Counted from the stretch's first letter, positions 16,618 to 26,080 are shown. The stretch is 64,000 nucleotides of DNA from CALMFG01 sp963666035 (GCA_963666035.2 CAXXJI010000007.1:62001-126000); one strand, 5' to 3'. Numbers and translations: made by a program. The notes: generated from the letters alone by a model not told the origin.

Positions 16618-18483
16618 ATGATGCAGGTAAAAAGACTTGGCATATACTATTTAATCGATCAAAACGGCATTCTGGACGCAGCGGCAGAAAAACAGCTGAC
16701 CAGCCTGATGCCTTTTTTGGATGACCTGATTGTGGTCACCCCTAAAATCAACGATGATACCAACGCCATTTTATCGCAGTTCACTTCACTTTTTATTGAG
16801 TGTGGTATAGTTTCCCGCCTATCGGCATATGATGCTGCTTTCAAGCTGGCGCAAAACCGCGAGGAATTCGATGAAATCTGTTTTTTCGATTCCTCTCTTC
16901 TAGGCCCGCTGCATCCTCCAAAAGAGATGTTTGAACGGATGCAGTCATCGGCATGTGATTTTTGGAGTTTAAGTAAAGTTGAATCACATGCGGCCGAACC
17001 TTCCGAACAAAAGAAATTCGGTTTAAAAAAGTACGCTGAACTCCCTGGGTATCTTGTTTGGTCACTGATTGTCGTTAAAAAAACAACGTTTTCCGCCGCT
17101 GCCTTTAAACGTGTTTTAAGCCGGGCAAAGCGTCCATATGACGAAGTCATTGCCACAAAAATGCTGAGAGCCGCGGGTTTTTCATTCGATACTTACCTTA
17201 AAACCGATGACATGACAGGTTATACACACAACCTGATGCTGGATGCTCCGCTTATCGCCATTCAGAATAGAAAAGCTCCGTTTGTCGACGAAAATATCTT
17301 CGCCCGCGATTTAGGTGAAACGTTAGAAACCAGTTTAGGCCAAACCGTTCGGCCTGCGTTTGATTACATCGGCCAGCACACCGATTTTGATATCAATCTT
17401 ATCTGGGGCAGAATATTAAGAACCAAAAATCAACATGATATTAAAAACGCGCTGGGACTGTCTTACATCCTCCCCAGCGATCATGAAATCCCCAAAAATT
17501 CCAACGCTGATGCGCTTTCGGTAGCGCTCTGTATGCACCTTTACTATGAGGATTTGTTTGAATACTGCTTAAACTACGCCAAAGCGATGCCTGCAAGAAC
17601 CCACGTAGTCATCACCACCAATTCGGCTGAAAAGAAAACTGCCATTGAAAAAGTTTTCTCCGTTCTGACTTGTTCTTCTCTGGATGTACGCGTCATCGGC
17701 AACCGGGGCAGAGATGTTTCTTCGCTGCTGATTGGATGCAGAGACGCAGTGGAAAAATACGAAGTAATCTGCTATATGCACGATAAAAAAACCACCCAGT
17801 GGTCTCCCGCCAGTGTGGGAGACGCATTTTCCTACCAATGTTTCGAGAACAATCTGGCCTCCGGGCATTTTGTCAGCAATGTTTTGCAGACTTTTGCGGA
17901 TAATCCACGCCTCGGCATTCTTTCGCCCACCCCGCCTTTCCACGCCAGCATCTACCAGACACTAGGGCGTGAGTGGATATTGAACTATGAAAATACGGTG
18001 GAACTGGCCAAAAAATACGGTATCAATGTCCCTATTGAAGATGATAAACCGCCTCTGGCGCCGCTTGGCACCATGTTTTGGTTTCGCGGCAAAGCGCTGG
18101 CCGGGCTTTGCAAGGACGATTTAACCTATGATGATTTCCCGGCTGAGCCGAACAATTTAAACGGAACTGTACTGCACGCTTACGAGCGGCTGTACCCTTA
18201 CGCCGCGCAAAATGCCGGTTATTTTCCCGCTCATCTTTTAAGTCAGGATTACGGCGTGCTCCAGCTGAATGCGCATTACCATATGCTGCTGGGCTTAAAC
18301 CGCCGGATTTTGGATAAAGTCGGTTTAAAGCATGAAAAATATACGGCCGTGATCAATACCCTGGACAAACATCTGCCCATGCTGACTGCGGAAAAACGTT
18401 ATGAATTTGTGCTGAATAAAATCCCGCCGCGATTCCGCAAGATTTTAGGCAATATCAAGCGGGCGATATTCAAACACAAATAG
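16618..18483 (+). CDS. Rhamnan synthesis F (RgpF)-like protein
   Basis: The 621-residue product matches the RgpF family of cell-wall rhamnan and rhamnose-glucose polysaccharide synthesis. Visible family signatures are LSVALCMHLYYEDL in the middle, NRGRDVSSLL (362-371) and CYMHDKKTTQW (385-395), with LGTMFWFRGKAL further on. RgpF is thought to be a glycosyltransferase that modifies or extends the rhamnan chain in the cytoplasm. The N-terminal third also carries a family-typical domain. No signal peptide or membrane segment is seen. The usual rgpA-E partners are absent from the window, so the polymer may not be rhamnan. Confidence 0.82.
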   Translation: MMQVKRLGIYYLIDQNGILDAAAEKQLTSLMPFLDDLIVVTPKINDDTNAILSQFTSLFIECGIVSRLSAYDAAFKLAQNREEFDEICFFDSSLLGPLHPPKEMFERMQSSACDFWSLSKVESHAAEPSEQKKFGLKKYAELPGYLVWSLIVVKKTTFSAAAFKRVLSRAKRPYDEVIATKMLRAAGFSFDTYLKTDDMTGYTHNLMLDAPLIAIQNRKAPFVDENIFARDLGETLETSLGQTVRPAFDYIGQHTDFDINLIWGRILRTKNQHDIKNALGLSYILPSDHEIPKNSNADALSVALCMHLYYEDLFEYCLNYAKAMPARTHVVITTNSAEKKTAIEKVFSVLTCSSLDVRVIGNRGRDVSSLLIGCRDAVEKYEVICYMHDKKTTQWSPASVGDAFSYQCFENNLASGHFVSNVLQTFADNPRLGILSPTPPFHASIYQTLGREWILNYENTVELAKKYGINVPIEDDKPPLAPLGTMFWFRGKALAGLCKDDLTYDDFPAEPNNLNGTVLHAYERLYPYAAQNAGYFPAHLLSQDYGVLQLNAHYHMLLGLNRRILDKVGLKHEKYTAVINTLDKHLPMLTAEKRYEFVLNKIPPRFRKILGNIKRAIFKHK

Positions 18484-18528
18484 ATATCTTAAAGGAGGTT
18501 GCTTTAGCTTAGGCTGATAAAAAGCAAT

Positions 18529-19995
18529 ATGGTATTTTCATCTTCGATTTTTCTTTTTGGCTTTTTGCCGATTTTACTCGTTTTCTACGCAATTGCGTGG
18601 AAGATTAATTTTAAGCTGGCCAACATCATCCTGTTGCTTTTCAGCTTGTTTTTCATCTTTTGGGGCAGCGGCAAGGATACTTTAATCCTCATTTCCATGA
18701 TTTTAGTCAATTACTTTTCCGGTCTGCTTTTAACTCGCGGTATCAGCAATCATGTGTTAGACAAAAACATAAAACGTACCCCTTATCAAAAATTGATTCT
18801 CATCCTAACGCTGGTTTTAAGCCTTGGCCTTTTGGTCTATTTCAAATATGCATATTTTGTGGCGGATAATACCTCCGGTTTGCTTTCTCGTTTGGGTATC
18901 GATATCCCCATTCCCGCCTTTGTCAAAAACATCGTTTTGCCGTTGGGCATCTCGTTTTATACCTTCCAGGCACTAAGCTATACGCTGGATGTCTACTTTG
19001 GAAACGTTGGCTCTACAAAATCTCTGTTGAACTTCTCGCTGTATGTATCGTTTTTCCCACAGCTAATCGCCGGCCCCATCGTGCGATATGCGCATATCTA
19101 TGAGCAAATCGAAACTCGGTCCATCGACTTAAACGGCGTATTTAATGGTATGCTCCGGTTTATGGCGGGCTTTATTAAAAAAGTCCTGCTGGCCAACACG
19201 GTGGCCAAAGCCGCGGATGCTGTCTTTGGTCTCGCCTCCCCTGAGCTCACCGCTGGTATCGCTTGGGTGGGTATTATCGCCTATACCTTGCAGATTTATC
19301 TGGACTTTTCCGCTTACTCGGATATGGCGATCGGCCTTGCCAAAATTTTTGGATTCGATCTCCACGAAAACTTTAATCTGCCTTATACTGCCATCTCCAT
19401 TCAGGATTTCTGGCGTCGCTGGCATATCTCGCTGTCCTCCTGGTTCCGCGATTACCTGTACATCCCATTGGGCGGCAATCGTAAAGGAAACTCCCGTACT
19501 TATTTAAATCTTGTCATCGTATTTTTTGTGTGCGGCCTTTGGCACGGTGCGGCATGGAATTTCGTCATCTGGGGTTTGTGGCATGGCTTCTTTTTGGTGA
19601 TGGAACGTGCTTTTTTGGGGAAATGGCTGAGAAGAATCCCTCAGATTTTAAGTCGAATCTATATGGTGCTCGTGGTCATCGTCGGCTGGGTACTCTTCCG
19701 AGCTGAAAGCCTCACTTATGCAATAAAGTATTTAAAAACGCTGTTTTTACCCGGCGACTTTGCCGGACAGCTTTTCCGTGTGCCTTCAGAGTTTTTACAA
19801 AACGATATCATCATCGCATTTGTATTCGGCATCATTGCCAGTCTTGGCGGTATTGCGTTCCTGCATAAGCATAGCCAAGAAAAACACGGATTCTGGCAGC
19901 ATATGTATATCGTACTGACTTTTGTACTGTTTATTGTCTCAATCACCAGCATATACAACGGCAGTTATAACCCCTTTATATACTTTAGGTTCTAA
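18529..19995 (+). CDS. MBOAT family O-acyltransferase (AlgI/DltB-like)
   Basis: This polytopic membrane protein of 488 residues belongs to the membrane-bound O-acyltransferases that move acetyl or other acyl groups across the membrane onto extracellular polymers. Family motifs are LPLGISFYTFQALSY, SFFPQLIAGPIVR, FWRRWHISLSSWFRDYLYIPLGG and GLWHGAAWNFVIWGLWHG with H339 and H352, the second being the likely catalytic histidine. AAAGGAGG lies upstream. It is followed 21 bases later by a DHHW/AlgX-like gene, the usual extracellular partner. O-acetylation of the glycan made by the upstream genes is a reasonable inference. Confidence 0.93.
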   Translation: MVFSSSIFLFGFLPILLVFYAIAWKINFKLANIILLLFSLFFIFWGSGKDTLILISMILVNYFSGLLLTRGISNHVLDKNIKRTPYQKLILILTLVLSLGLLVYFKYAYFVADNTSGLLSRLGIDIPIPAFVKNIVLPLGISFYTFQALSYTLDVYFGNVGSTKSLLNFSLYVSFFPQLIAGPIVRYAHIYEQIETRSIDLNGVFNGMLRFMAGFIKKVLLANTVAKAADAVFGLASPELTAGIAWVGIIAYTLQIYLDFSAYSDMAIGLAKIFGFDLHENFNLPYTAISIQDFWRRWHISLSSWFRDYLYIPLGGNRKGNSRTYLNLVIVFFVCGLWHGAAWNFVIWGLWHGFFLVMERAFLGKWLRRIPQILSRIYMVLVVIVGWVLFRAESLTYAIKYLKTLFLPGDFAGQLFRVPSEFLQNDIIIAFVFGIIASLGGIAFLHKHSQEKHGFWQHMYIVLTFVLFIVSITSIYNGSYNPFIYFRF

Positions 19996-20016
19996 CCGCT
20001 GCATAAAGGATACTAT

Positions 20017-21171
20017 ATGAACAAGACAAGCAAAAAATTTTATATCGCCTTCGTCTCCTTACTTTTGGTCGTTCCCTTGGCACTGATGCCGTTTTTCTAC
20101 CAAGAAAACGAAGCGGATATTGAGGATATGGACAAACGTTATGCCACCAGTTTTTCGGATGTCTATCATTCGACCGATAGACTCGGCACATTTGAAAGCT
20201 GGTTTTCCGATCATCTCGCTTTCCGAAAGACTGCGATTTCTGCCTTTGCGCATTTGAATGTCACTGTCGGTGTTTCAAATAATCCGGAATATGTGGTGCT
20301 CGGCCAGGACGGCTGGATGTTCCTTGGCAACATACATGCCGGAAAAATCGATCAGTACCGCCGCATCATTGATTATAGAGAAAGCCAGATAGAAACAGAT
20401 ATCGAACGCATTAGTGCGCTTAACACATACTTGAATGATCAAGATATTGCTTTTCTTTTTGCTGTGCCGCCAAACAAAGAAAATGTCTATCCCGAACATG
20501 CGCCTGAATGGCTGACCGTCGATGATATGCCAAAGTATGCTGAAAGCTTTAAGGCGTTTGGCGGAACGGACTTGATCGATGAACTTTACCCCGACATTAT
20601 GACGGCCAAAGCCGAATACGGCGATATTTTGTACCCCAAAACCGATGCGCACTGGACTGCACTCGGCGCCTATTTTGGATATCAAAGCATTCTTGAAAGT
20701 CTCAACACAAAAAACGGAACGGTTTTTCAGCCGCTCGCCTTGGTTTCCTATGAAATTGTTCAAAATGATGGCTATGAATTGACCAAAGCCCTTGGTTATG
20801 CCGGTAGCTATAACGACTTTGAAACCCTTGTCACTGTTTCACCCGAAAGCGAAGCTGAAATGACTTATTTAACTGAAAACACAACCTGGCAGGGCCTTCG
20901 TCATTTTGAAAACAAAGATGCCCTAAACCGTGCCAGTGTTTTATTAATCGGTGATTCTTTTTCCAGCCGGCTTTCGCCTTATTTTGAATCCAGCTTTTCC
21001 GATTATTACTTTGTCCATTATAGTATGGTTTTTGGGGATAGCGATGGTGCACAGGCCCTAAACGATGTAATCGCTATGACAAAACCGGATGTGGTGATTT
21101 TAGAGATCATCGAAAGGCATCTGCCAAGTTCGATTAGTCTGCTGCCAGAGGTTTACCCCGCACAAAACTAA
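20017..21171 (+). CDS. DHHW family (AlgJ/AlgX-like) SGNH-fold protein
   Basis: The 384-residue product has an N-terminal membrane anchor (about 8-28) and an extracellular SGNH-like domain. It shows the AlgX/AlgJ signatures KTDAHWT (D210, H212, W213) and LLIGDSFSSR with the nucleophile S314 in GDS. Proteins of this type take the acyl group delivered by an MBOAT partner and place it on a polysaccharide. The adjacent MBOAT gene supports this. A terminator follows. Confidence 0.88.
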   Translation: MNKTSKKFYIAFVSLLLVVPLALMPFFYQENEADIEDMDKRYATSFSDVYHSTDRLGTFESWFSDHLAFRKTAISAFAHLNVTVGVSNNPEYVVLGQDGWMFLGNIHAGKIDQYRRIIDYRESQIETDIERISALNTYLNDQDIAFLFAVPPNKENVYPEHAPEWLTVDDMPKYAESFKAFGGTDLIDELYPDIMTAKAEYGDILYPKTDAHWTALGAYFGYQSILESLNTKNGTVFQPLALVSYEIVQNDGYELTKALGYAGSYNDFETLVTVSPESEAEMTYLTENTTWQGLRHFENKDALNRASVLLIGDSFSSRLSPYFESSFSDYYFVHYSMVFGDSDGAQALNDVIAMTKPDVVILEIIERHLPSSISLLPEVYPAQN

Positions 21172-21192
21172 AAAATCTAATCTGCTTATTTG

Positions 21193-21222
21193 GGATATGT
21201 AAATAAACACATATCCTTTTTT
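21193..21222 (+). terminator. Terminator after the MBOAT-DHHW genes
   Basis: GGATATGT (21193-21200) and ACATATCC (21209-21216) form an 8-bp stem with an 8-nt loop followed by six T residues. It separates the glycan genes from cysD. Confidence 0.88.
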
Positions 21223-21302
21223 GTTTTCCTTGAAAAATCAATGGTTTTCCTCTATTATATACTGAGTTAATATGAAATAAGTCAAGATTCAAAGGAGAAG
21301 CT

Positions 21303-22202
21303 ATGAGTAGTCTGTCCCATCTGGATAATCTGGAGGCGGAAGCCATCTACATTATGCGGGAAGTAGCCGCAGAATGTGCCAACCCGGTCATGCTCTATTC
21401 GATCGGCAAGGATTCTTCGGTTATGCTGCATCTGGCCTTAAAGGCTTTCTATCCCGAAAAGCCGCCGTTTCCGTTTATGCATATCGATACTACGTGGAAG
21501 TTTAAGGAAATGATCACCTTCCGCGATAATGTGGCTAAAAAACACGGTATTGAGATGCTCGTCTATACCAACGAAGACGGTGTAAAGCAGGGCTTAAACC
21601 CCTTCGACCACGGTGCGGCCTATACCGATATCATGAAAACCGCAGCGCTGAAACAGGCGCTAAACAAATATAAGTTTGATGCAGCCTTCGGCGGCGCCCG
21701 GCGAGACGAAGAAAAATCCCGTGCCAAAGAACGAATTTTCTCTTTTAGAAACAAAGAGCACGCGTGGGATCCTAAAAACCAACGCCCCGAGATGTGGAAG
21801 CTTTTTAACACCGCCATCAACAAGGGCGAAAGCATGCGCGTTTTCCCCATCAGTAACTGGACCGAAAAGGATATCTGGCAATATATCAAACGCGAGAAGA
21901 TCGAAATCGTTCCGCTCTATTTTGCCGCCAAACGCCCGGTGGTCTTCCGCGATGGTAATATTATCATGGTGGATGATGACCGGATGCGCCTAAACCCCGG
22001 CGAAACACCCGAAATAAAAAATGTACGTTTCAGAACGCTGGGCTGCTATCCTTTAACCGGCGGTTTTGAGAGCAATGCCGATACACTGGATGAGATTATC
22101 GAAGAAACTCTGGCCGCAATCGCCAGCGAACGCACCAGCCGCGTGATCGACAACGAAGCGGCGGGCAGCATGGAAAGAAGAAAGCGGGAGGGGTATTTTT
22201 AG
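21303..22202 (+). CDS. cysD: Sulfate adenylyltransferase subunit 2 (CysD)
   Basis: CysD is the catalytic subunit of the heterodimeric ATP sulfurylase, forming adenosine 5'-phosphosulfate (APS) from ATP and sulfate. The 299-residue product has the PP-loop SIGKDSSVML (33-42), GGARRDEEKSRAKER and the family C-terminus ERRKREGYF. CAAAGGAG precedes the ATG. cysNC begins two bases after the stop. The products make and then phosphorylate APS. No APS or PAPS reductase, sulfite reductase or sulfate transporter occurs nearby. Confidence 0.97.
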   Translation: MSSLSHLDNLEAEAIYIMREVAAECANPVMLYSIGKDSSVMLHLALKAFYPEKPPFPFMHIDTTWKFKEMITFRDNVAKKHGIEMLVYTNEDGVKQGLNPFDHGAAYTDIMKTAALKQALNKYKFDAAFGGARRDEEKSRAKERIFSFRNKEHAWDPKNQRPEMWKLFNTAINKGESMRVFPISNWTEKDIWQYIKREKIEIVPLYFAAKRPVVFRDGNIIMVDDDRMRLNPGETPEIKNVRFRTLGCYPLTGGFESNADTLDEIIEETLAAIASERTSRVIDNEAAGSMERRKREGYF

Positions 22203-22204
22203 AG

Positions 22205-24034
22205 ATGAAAAGCATACTGAAATTTCTAACCTGCGGTTCGGTGGACGACGGAAAATCCACCCTGATCGGGCATATGCTGTATGACGCAAAGCTTCTGTTT
22301 GCCGATCAAGAGAACGCACTCAAATTGGACAGTAAGGTGGGCAGCCGGGGCGGCGAAATTGATTATTCGCTTCTTTTAGACGGCTTGATGGCTGAACGGG
22401 AACAGGGTATCACCATTGACGTGGCCTACCGCTATTTCACTACCGAAGAGCGAAGCTTTATTGTAGCCGATTGTCCGGGACATGAACAATACACAAGAAA
22501 TATGGCCGTTGGTGCATCTTTTGCGGATTTGGCCGTTATTTTGGTGGACGCTTCCAACGGTGTGGCCATTCAGACCCGCCGCCATACACGCATTTGCGCA
22601 CTGATGGGAATTCGTCATGTGATTTTGGCCGTCAACAAGATGGACCTGATCGAATATGATAAAACCCGTTTTGAGGCGATTGAACGGGAGTTTAAATCCT
22701 TAAGCGCAAACTATAACTTCAGTAGTCTGCATATCATTCCGGTTTCGGCCACCGAAGGTGACAACTTAACTGTAAATTCGGCGAATACCCCCTGGTACAA
22801 AGGGGATCCGCTGCTTAAATACTTAGAGGGCATTGATGTGGCCATCGATGCGGTCAAGCACAGTTTCGTCATGCCGGTACAGCGCGTTTGCCGTCCCGAC
22901 CATACTTTCCGCGGCTTCCAGGGCCAGATTGAAGGCGGCGAGATCAACGTCGGCGACGAGATTTTAGCGCTGCCCCATGAGGAGATCGCCAAAGTAAAAA
23001 GTCTGCACGTTGGCAACCAAAAGGTTCATAGTGCTGTTGCCGGTCAGCCGGTGACCATTCAGTTGGATCGTGAAATCGATATCAGCCGCGGCTGTGTTCT
23101 GATTAAAGATGAAAAACCAATTGTATCGGATATGTTTAATGCAAATCTTTTGTGGATGGATAACGACCATCTGGTAGCGGGCAGAAACTATATTCTAAAA
23201 TGCGGTACTATGACCATTCCGGCCACCGTGCTCAGCATCAAATACAAACTGGATATCAATACGGGCAGTCATTTGACAGCCAAAAAATTGATTAAAAATG
23301 AAATCGCATCCTGCGATATCATCACCAGCAAACCGATTGTATTCGACGCGTTTGAAAAAACCAACGCACTTGGCGGATTTATTCTGATCGACCGTGTGAC
23401 CAATATGACAAGCGCTTGCGGTGTCATTGAGCACAGCCTGCGCCGTTCCGAAAACGTGGTATGGCAGGACAGCGACATCACCAAGGAATTCCGCGCCAAT
23501 CAGAAGGACCAGCAGCCCTATACGCTGTGGTTCACCGGCCTTTCAGGATCGGGCAAATCTACCCTCGCCAATGCATTGGAGAAAAAGCTGGTGGCGATGG
23601 GCAAACACACCATGCTGCTCGACGGCGATAACGTCCGTCATGGGCTGAACAAAGACCTTGGGTTCACCGAATCTGACCGCGTGGAGAATATCCGCCGTAT
23701 CTCGGAAGTGGCGGGCTTGATGAATACCGCCGGACTTGTGGTTTTAACCGCGTTTGTTTCGCCCTATATCTCGGACAGAATGCAGGCCCGAGAAATTATT
23801 GGCGGTGAATTTGTGGAGATTTATGTTTCTACACCGCTGGAGGTCTGTGAAAAGCGCGACGTAAAAGGGCTTTACAAAAAAGCCAGATCGGGGGAGATTC
23901 CCAACTTCACCGGCGTTTCCGACCCTTATGAACCTCCGACAGATGCTGAGATATCCGTAGATACCTCAGACCTCTCCATAGAACAGGCCGTTGATTATGT
24001 GGTCGCCCAACTGGAAAAACGCGGCGTGCTATAA
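22205..24034 (+). CDS. cysNC: Fused sulfate adenylyltransferase GTPase subunit and APS kinase (CysNC)
   Basis: The 609-residue protein joins two enzymes. Residues 1 to about 420 are the elongation-factor-like GTPase CysN, with G1 GSVDDGKS (11-18), G3 DCPGH (89-93) and G4 NKMD (144-147). Residues from about 435 are the APS kinase CysC, with the P-loop GLSGSGKS (445-452) and LDGDNVRHGLNKDLGF. Together with CysD they turn sulfate into PAPS. NodQ of rhizobia has the same fusion and feeds sulfotransferases. It overlaps no neighbour and is intact; cysQ starts 22 bases after the stop. Confidence 0.97.
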   Translation: MKSILKFLTCGSVDDGKSTLIGHMLYDAKLLFADQENALKLDSKVGSRGGEIDYSLLLDGLMAEREQGITIDVAYRYFTTEERSFIVADCPGHEQYTRNMAVGASFADLAVILVDASNGVAIQTRRHTRICALMGIRHVILAVNKMDLIEYDKTRFEAIEREFKSLSANYNFSSLHIIPVSATEGDNLTVNSANTPWYKGDPLLKYLEGIDVAIDAVKHSFVMPVQRVCRPDHTFRGFQGQIEGGEINVGDEILALPHEEIAKVKSLHVGNQKVHSAVAGQPVTIQLDREIDISRGCVLIKDEKPIVSDMFNANLLWMDNDHLVAGRNYILKCGTMTIPATVLSIKYKLDINTGSHLTAKKLIKNEIASCDIITSKPIVFDAFEKTNALGGFILIDRVTNMTSACGVIEHSLRRSENVVWQDSDITKEFRANQKDQQPYTLWFTGLSGSGKSTLANALEKKLVAMGKHTMLLDGDNVRHGLNKDLGFTESDRVENIRRISEVAGLMNTAGLVVLTAFVSPYISDRMQAREIIGGEFVEIYVSTPLEVCEKRDVKGLYKKARSGEIPNFTGVSDPYEPPTDAEISVDTSDLSIEQAVDYVVAQLEKRGVL

Positions 24035-24056
24035 GGACAAACGAAAGAAAGCAAAC

Positions 24057-24836
24057 ATGAATATAGAAAAAGCACTGAACCTTTCTAAAACACTGGCCAA
24101 GCAAGCGGGCGATGCGATTATGGTTATCTACCGGCAGGATTTTGACGTAGAATTAAAAGACGACAAAAGCCCGCTGACGCAAGCAGACAAAGCCGCAAAT
24201 GATTTAATTCTAGCCGGTCTTAAAGCTGAGTTTCCTGACGCCGCTTATTTAAGCGAAGAGGAAAAAGACGATTTAGTCCGCCGGAAAAACCCGTATTGCT
24301 TTATCATCGACCCGCTGGACGGCACCAAGGAGTTTGTAAAAAAGAACGGCGAATTTACCGTCAATATCGCTTTGGTAAAAGACGGCACTCCTGTGATGGG
24401 TGTGGTCTACGCTCCGGTTTTAGATGAGCTTTACTATGCACTGAAAGGTGTCGGCGCTTTTCTTGATGACAAAAATGGCCAAACAAAGCCTTTGCATGTG
24501 ACTGACCATACCAAAAGCTTAAAGCTGGTGGCCTCAAAGTCGCACCGCTCCGAAAAACTGGATGCGCTGATGGAAGCACATCAGGACAAAATCGCCGAAC
24601 TGGTTTTTTTCGGCTCTTCGCTGAAAGGTTGTATGGTGGCTGCAGGCAGTGCGGATATCTATTACCGATTCGGTCTGACCTGCGAATGGGACACCTGCGC
24701 GATGCAAGCCGTGGTGGAGTGCGCCGGGGGTATTATGATGCAGATGGACAAAACCCCGATGACCTATAACCGCGAAAATACACTGAACGAAAAAGGTTTT
24801 TTTATCGTCAATCGGAACGAAAATATTTTTGTTTAA
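24057..24836 (+). CDS. cysQ: 3'(2'),5'-bisphosphate nucleotidase (CysQ)
   Basis: CysQ removes the 3' phosphate of PAP, the inhibitory by-product of PAPS-using enzymes, and belongs to the Li+-sensitive inositol monophosphatase superfamily. From ATG 24057 it has 259 residues with the metal motif LSEEE (65-69) and DPLDGTKEF (85-93); a second motif, WDTCAMQAVVECAGG, lies near the C-terminus. An upstream in-frame ATG at 23991 would overlap cysNC and adds unrelated sequence, so 24057 is preferred. Its place after cysDNC argues that PAPS is really consumed in this cell. Confidence 0.92.
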   Translation: MNIEKALNLSKTLAKQAGDAIMVIYRQDFDVELKDDKSPLTQADKAANDLILAGLKAEFPDAAYLSEEEKDDLVRRKNPYCFIIDPLDGTKEFVKKNGEFTVNIALVKDGTPVMGVVYAPVLDELYYALKGVGAFLDDKNGQTKPLHVTDHTKSLKLVASKSHRSEKLDALMEAHQDKIAELVFFGSSLKGCMVAAGSADIYYRFGLTCEWDTCAMQAVVECAGGIMMQMDKTPMTYNRENTLNEKGFFIVNRNENIFV

Positions 24837-24850
24837 ACATAAGCTAAGCA

Positions 24851-24875
24851 AAAGCGCCAATACTGGCGCTTTTTT
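24851..24875 (+). terminator. Terminator of the cys genes
   Basis: AAAGCGCCA (24851-24859) and TGGCGCTTT (24864-24872) form a 9-bp stem with a 4-nt loop and a run of six T residues. Confidence 0.93.
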
Positions 24876-24883
24876 GTTTGCTT

Positions 24884-25777
24884 TTATAGTACTTTTATCG
24901 GCAGATAAATATCAATCAGATGCTTTTTTTGCGGATGAGTATTCGGATCGTTTAGATACGCTTCAAATACCGGCCTGTCGTCCGGCTGATATCCGCTCTT
25001 TGGCAGCCACTGTCCAAACATGATTTCCCACGCCCTTGCGGCCTGTTCGGCATCATCCAGCGCAAAGTGTCCGATCGCATACTTTCCGGCCGGAAGTGTC
25101 ATTTGGCCAAACTCACCTTCTGCCTTAATGCCCTTTGGCACAGTCAAGCATACGCTGGTCCGTCTGTTTTCATCATCGGTAATACTGGGATTATCGTGAT
25201 AAACAGCCAAGAGTAGTGTTTCTGTGTTCAGCCATTTGTTCTTCTGCCCATAGCTCAGCAGCTTGCCAATCATGCGCTGAAATTTCTTCGCTAATTCCGC
25301 GTAAGACCCGATATGCCTTAAATATATCGTGTCCATCGCATCAACCGACTTTACTTCCACCTGATATTCTAAATCCATTATTTCGCTCCTATTTGAAGAT
25401 TTTTCTTCATTATAGCGCTTAATGATTTCCTTTTCTTGGCTTTGGTTGCTCTGCTTGCGATACCGGCTTGCGCTCACGCTGTACGCACGTCTAAACGATC
25501 GGGCAAAGTCGGAAGAATCGTTAAAACCAAAATCCAGTGCGATATCTGTGATGCTTTTATGTGGCACTGCCACCAGCCAGATTTTAGCCTTTTCAAGTTT
25601 TAGTCTTCGTATGTAGGAAAACAACGCCTCTCCCATCACCCCGCTAAAAACACGGCTGAAGTGATAAGGTGAAAACCCCGAAACCTCAGCCAGTTCATTT
25701 AGAGTAAAATTTTTCTCTATATTTCTCTCAATATAGTCCAGTACCCGATTAATGCGGCATTGATACTGCGGATTCAT
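24884..25777 (-). CDS. AraC family regulator with GyrI-like ligand domain
   Basis: The 297-residue product has an N-terminal AraC/XylS double helix-turn-helix (about residues 8-106, with LNELAEVSGFSPYHFSRVF and ITDIALDFGFNDSSDFARSF) and a C-terminal GyrI-like small-molecule-binding domain (about 138-297). This is the Rob/BltR-like layout often linked to multidrug or toxic-compound response. The start at ATG 25777 has AAGGTGG about 11 bases upstream. An in-frame GTG at 25843 overlaps what looks like a -10 box and is rejected. No target gene is adjacent. Confidence 0.9.
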   Translation of the reverse strand: MNPQYQCRINRVLDYIERNIEKNFTLNELAEVSGFSPYHFSRVFSGVMGEALFSYIRRLKLEKAKIWLVAVPHKSITDIALDFGFNDSSDFARSFRRAYSVSASRYRKQSNQSQEKEIIKRYNEEKSSNRSEIMDLEYQVEVKSVDAMDTIYLRHIGSYAELAKKFQRMIGKLLSYGQKNKWLNTETLLLAVYHDNPSITDDENRRTSVCLTVPKGIKAEGEFGQMTLPAGKYAIGHFALDDAEQAARAWEIMFGQWLPKSGYQPDDRPVFEAYLNDPNTHPQKKHLIDIYLPIKVL

Positions 25778-25908
25778 ATTCTTTTCGTCCACCTTTTTCA
25801 CCCTTACCAGTACTTTTCTTTGCTCTTTGATATATTGTATCACAATCTATGAATGATTTTCTTGTCATTGCTTGCGTATTGCCTTAAAATGCCTAACACA
25901 TTTTCGGG

Positions 25909-25937
25909 TTGCACAAGCTTTACCAAGAGCGTATAAT
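25909..25937 (+). promoter_or_regulatory. Promoter of the corA leader
   Basis: TTGCAC (25909-25914) and TATAAT (25932-25937) are 17 bp apart. A start near 25944 gives a leader of about 200 nt before corA. Confidence 0.75.
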
Positions 25938-25961
25938 TGAAAAGGACTTTAATCCAAAATA

Positions 25962-26080
25962 AAGGTGGTGAGTAAAGCCGTGGATGCGGACCCTAGGCGA
26001 AGAAGCTTTAAAACCGACCCAAGCGGAATTGGCGCATGCTTTGCTTTACTTGAAAACCTGTCATTTTCTTGATTTTTTCA
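25962..26080 (+). promoter_or_regulatory. Structured, translated corA leader
   Basis: AGTAAAGC (25971-25978) and GCTTTACT (26043-26050) can form an 8-bp long-range stem that encloses most of a 30-codon frame. Smaller hairpins lie inside, for example CCAA-GCGGAA-TTGG. The Shine-Dalgarno of the frame, AAGGTGGTGA (25962-25971), touches the stem, and six T residues follow the stop codon directly. It does not match the M-box or the Mn2+ riboswitch cores as I know them. Coupling of leader translation to corA expression is inference. Confidence 0.6.
25980..26072 (+). CDS. Putative MgtL-like leader peptide of corA
   Basis: A 30-codon frame begins at GTG 25980, eight bases after AAGGTGGTGA; the very same ten bases lie seven bases before the corA ATG, which argues that both are translated. 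The peptide begins MDADPRRRSFKTDPSGIG. Salmonella MgtL, the leader peptide of the Mg2+ transporter gene mgtA, begins with an acidic and proline stretch followed by RRR. Such stretches are known to destabilise ribosomes at low Mg2+, which makes them sensors. The likeness is short and seen by eye only, and a chance frame inside a structured RNA is the main alternative. Confidence 0.55.
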   Translation: MDADPRRRSFKTDPSGIGACFALLENLSFS

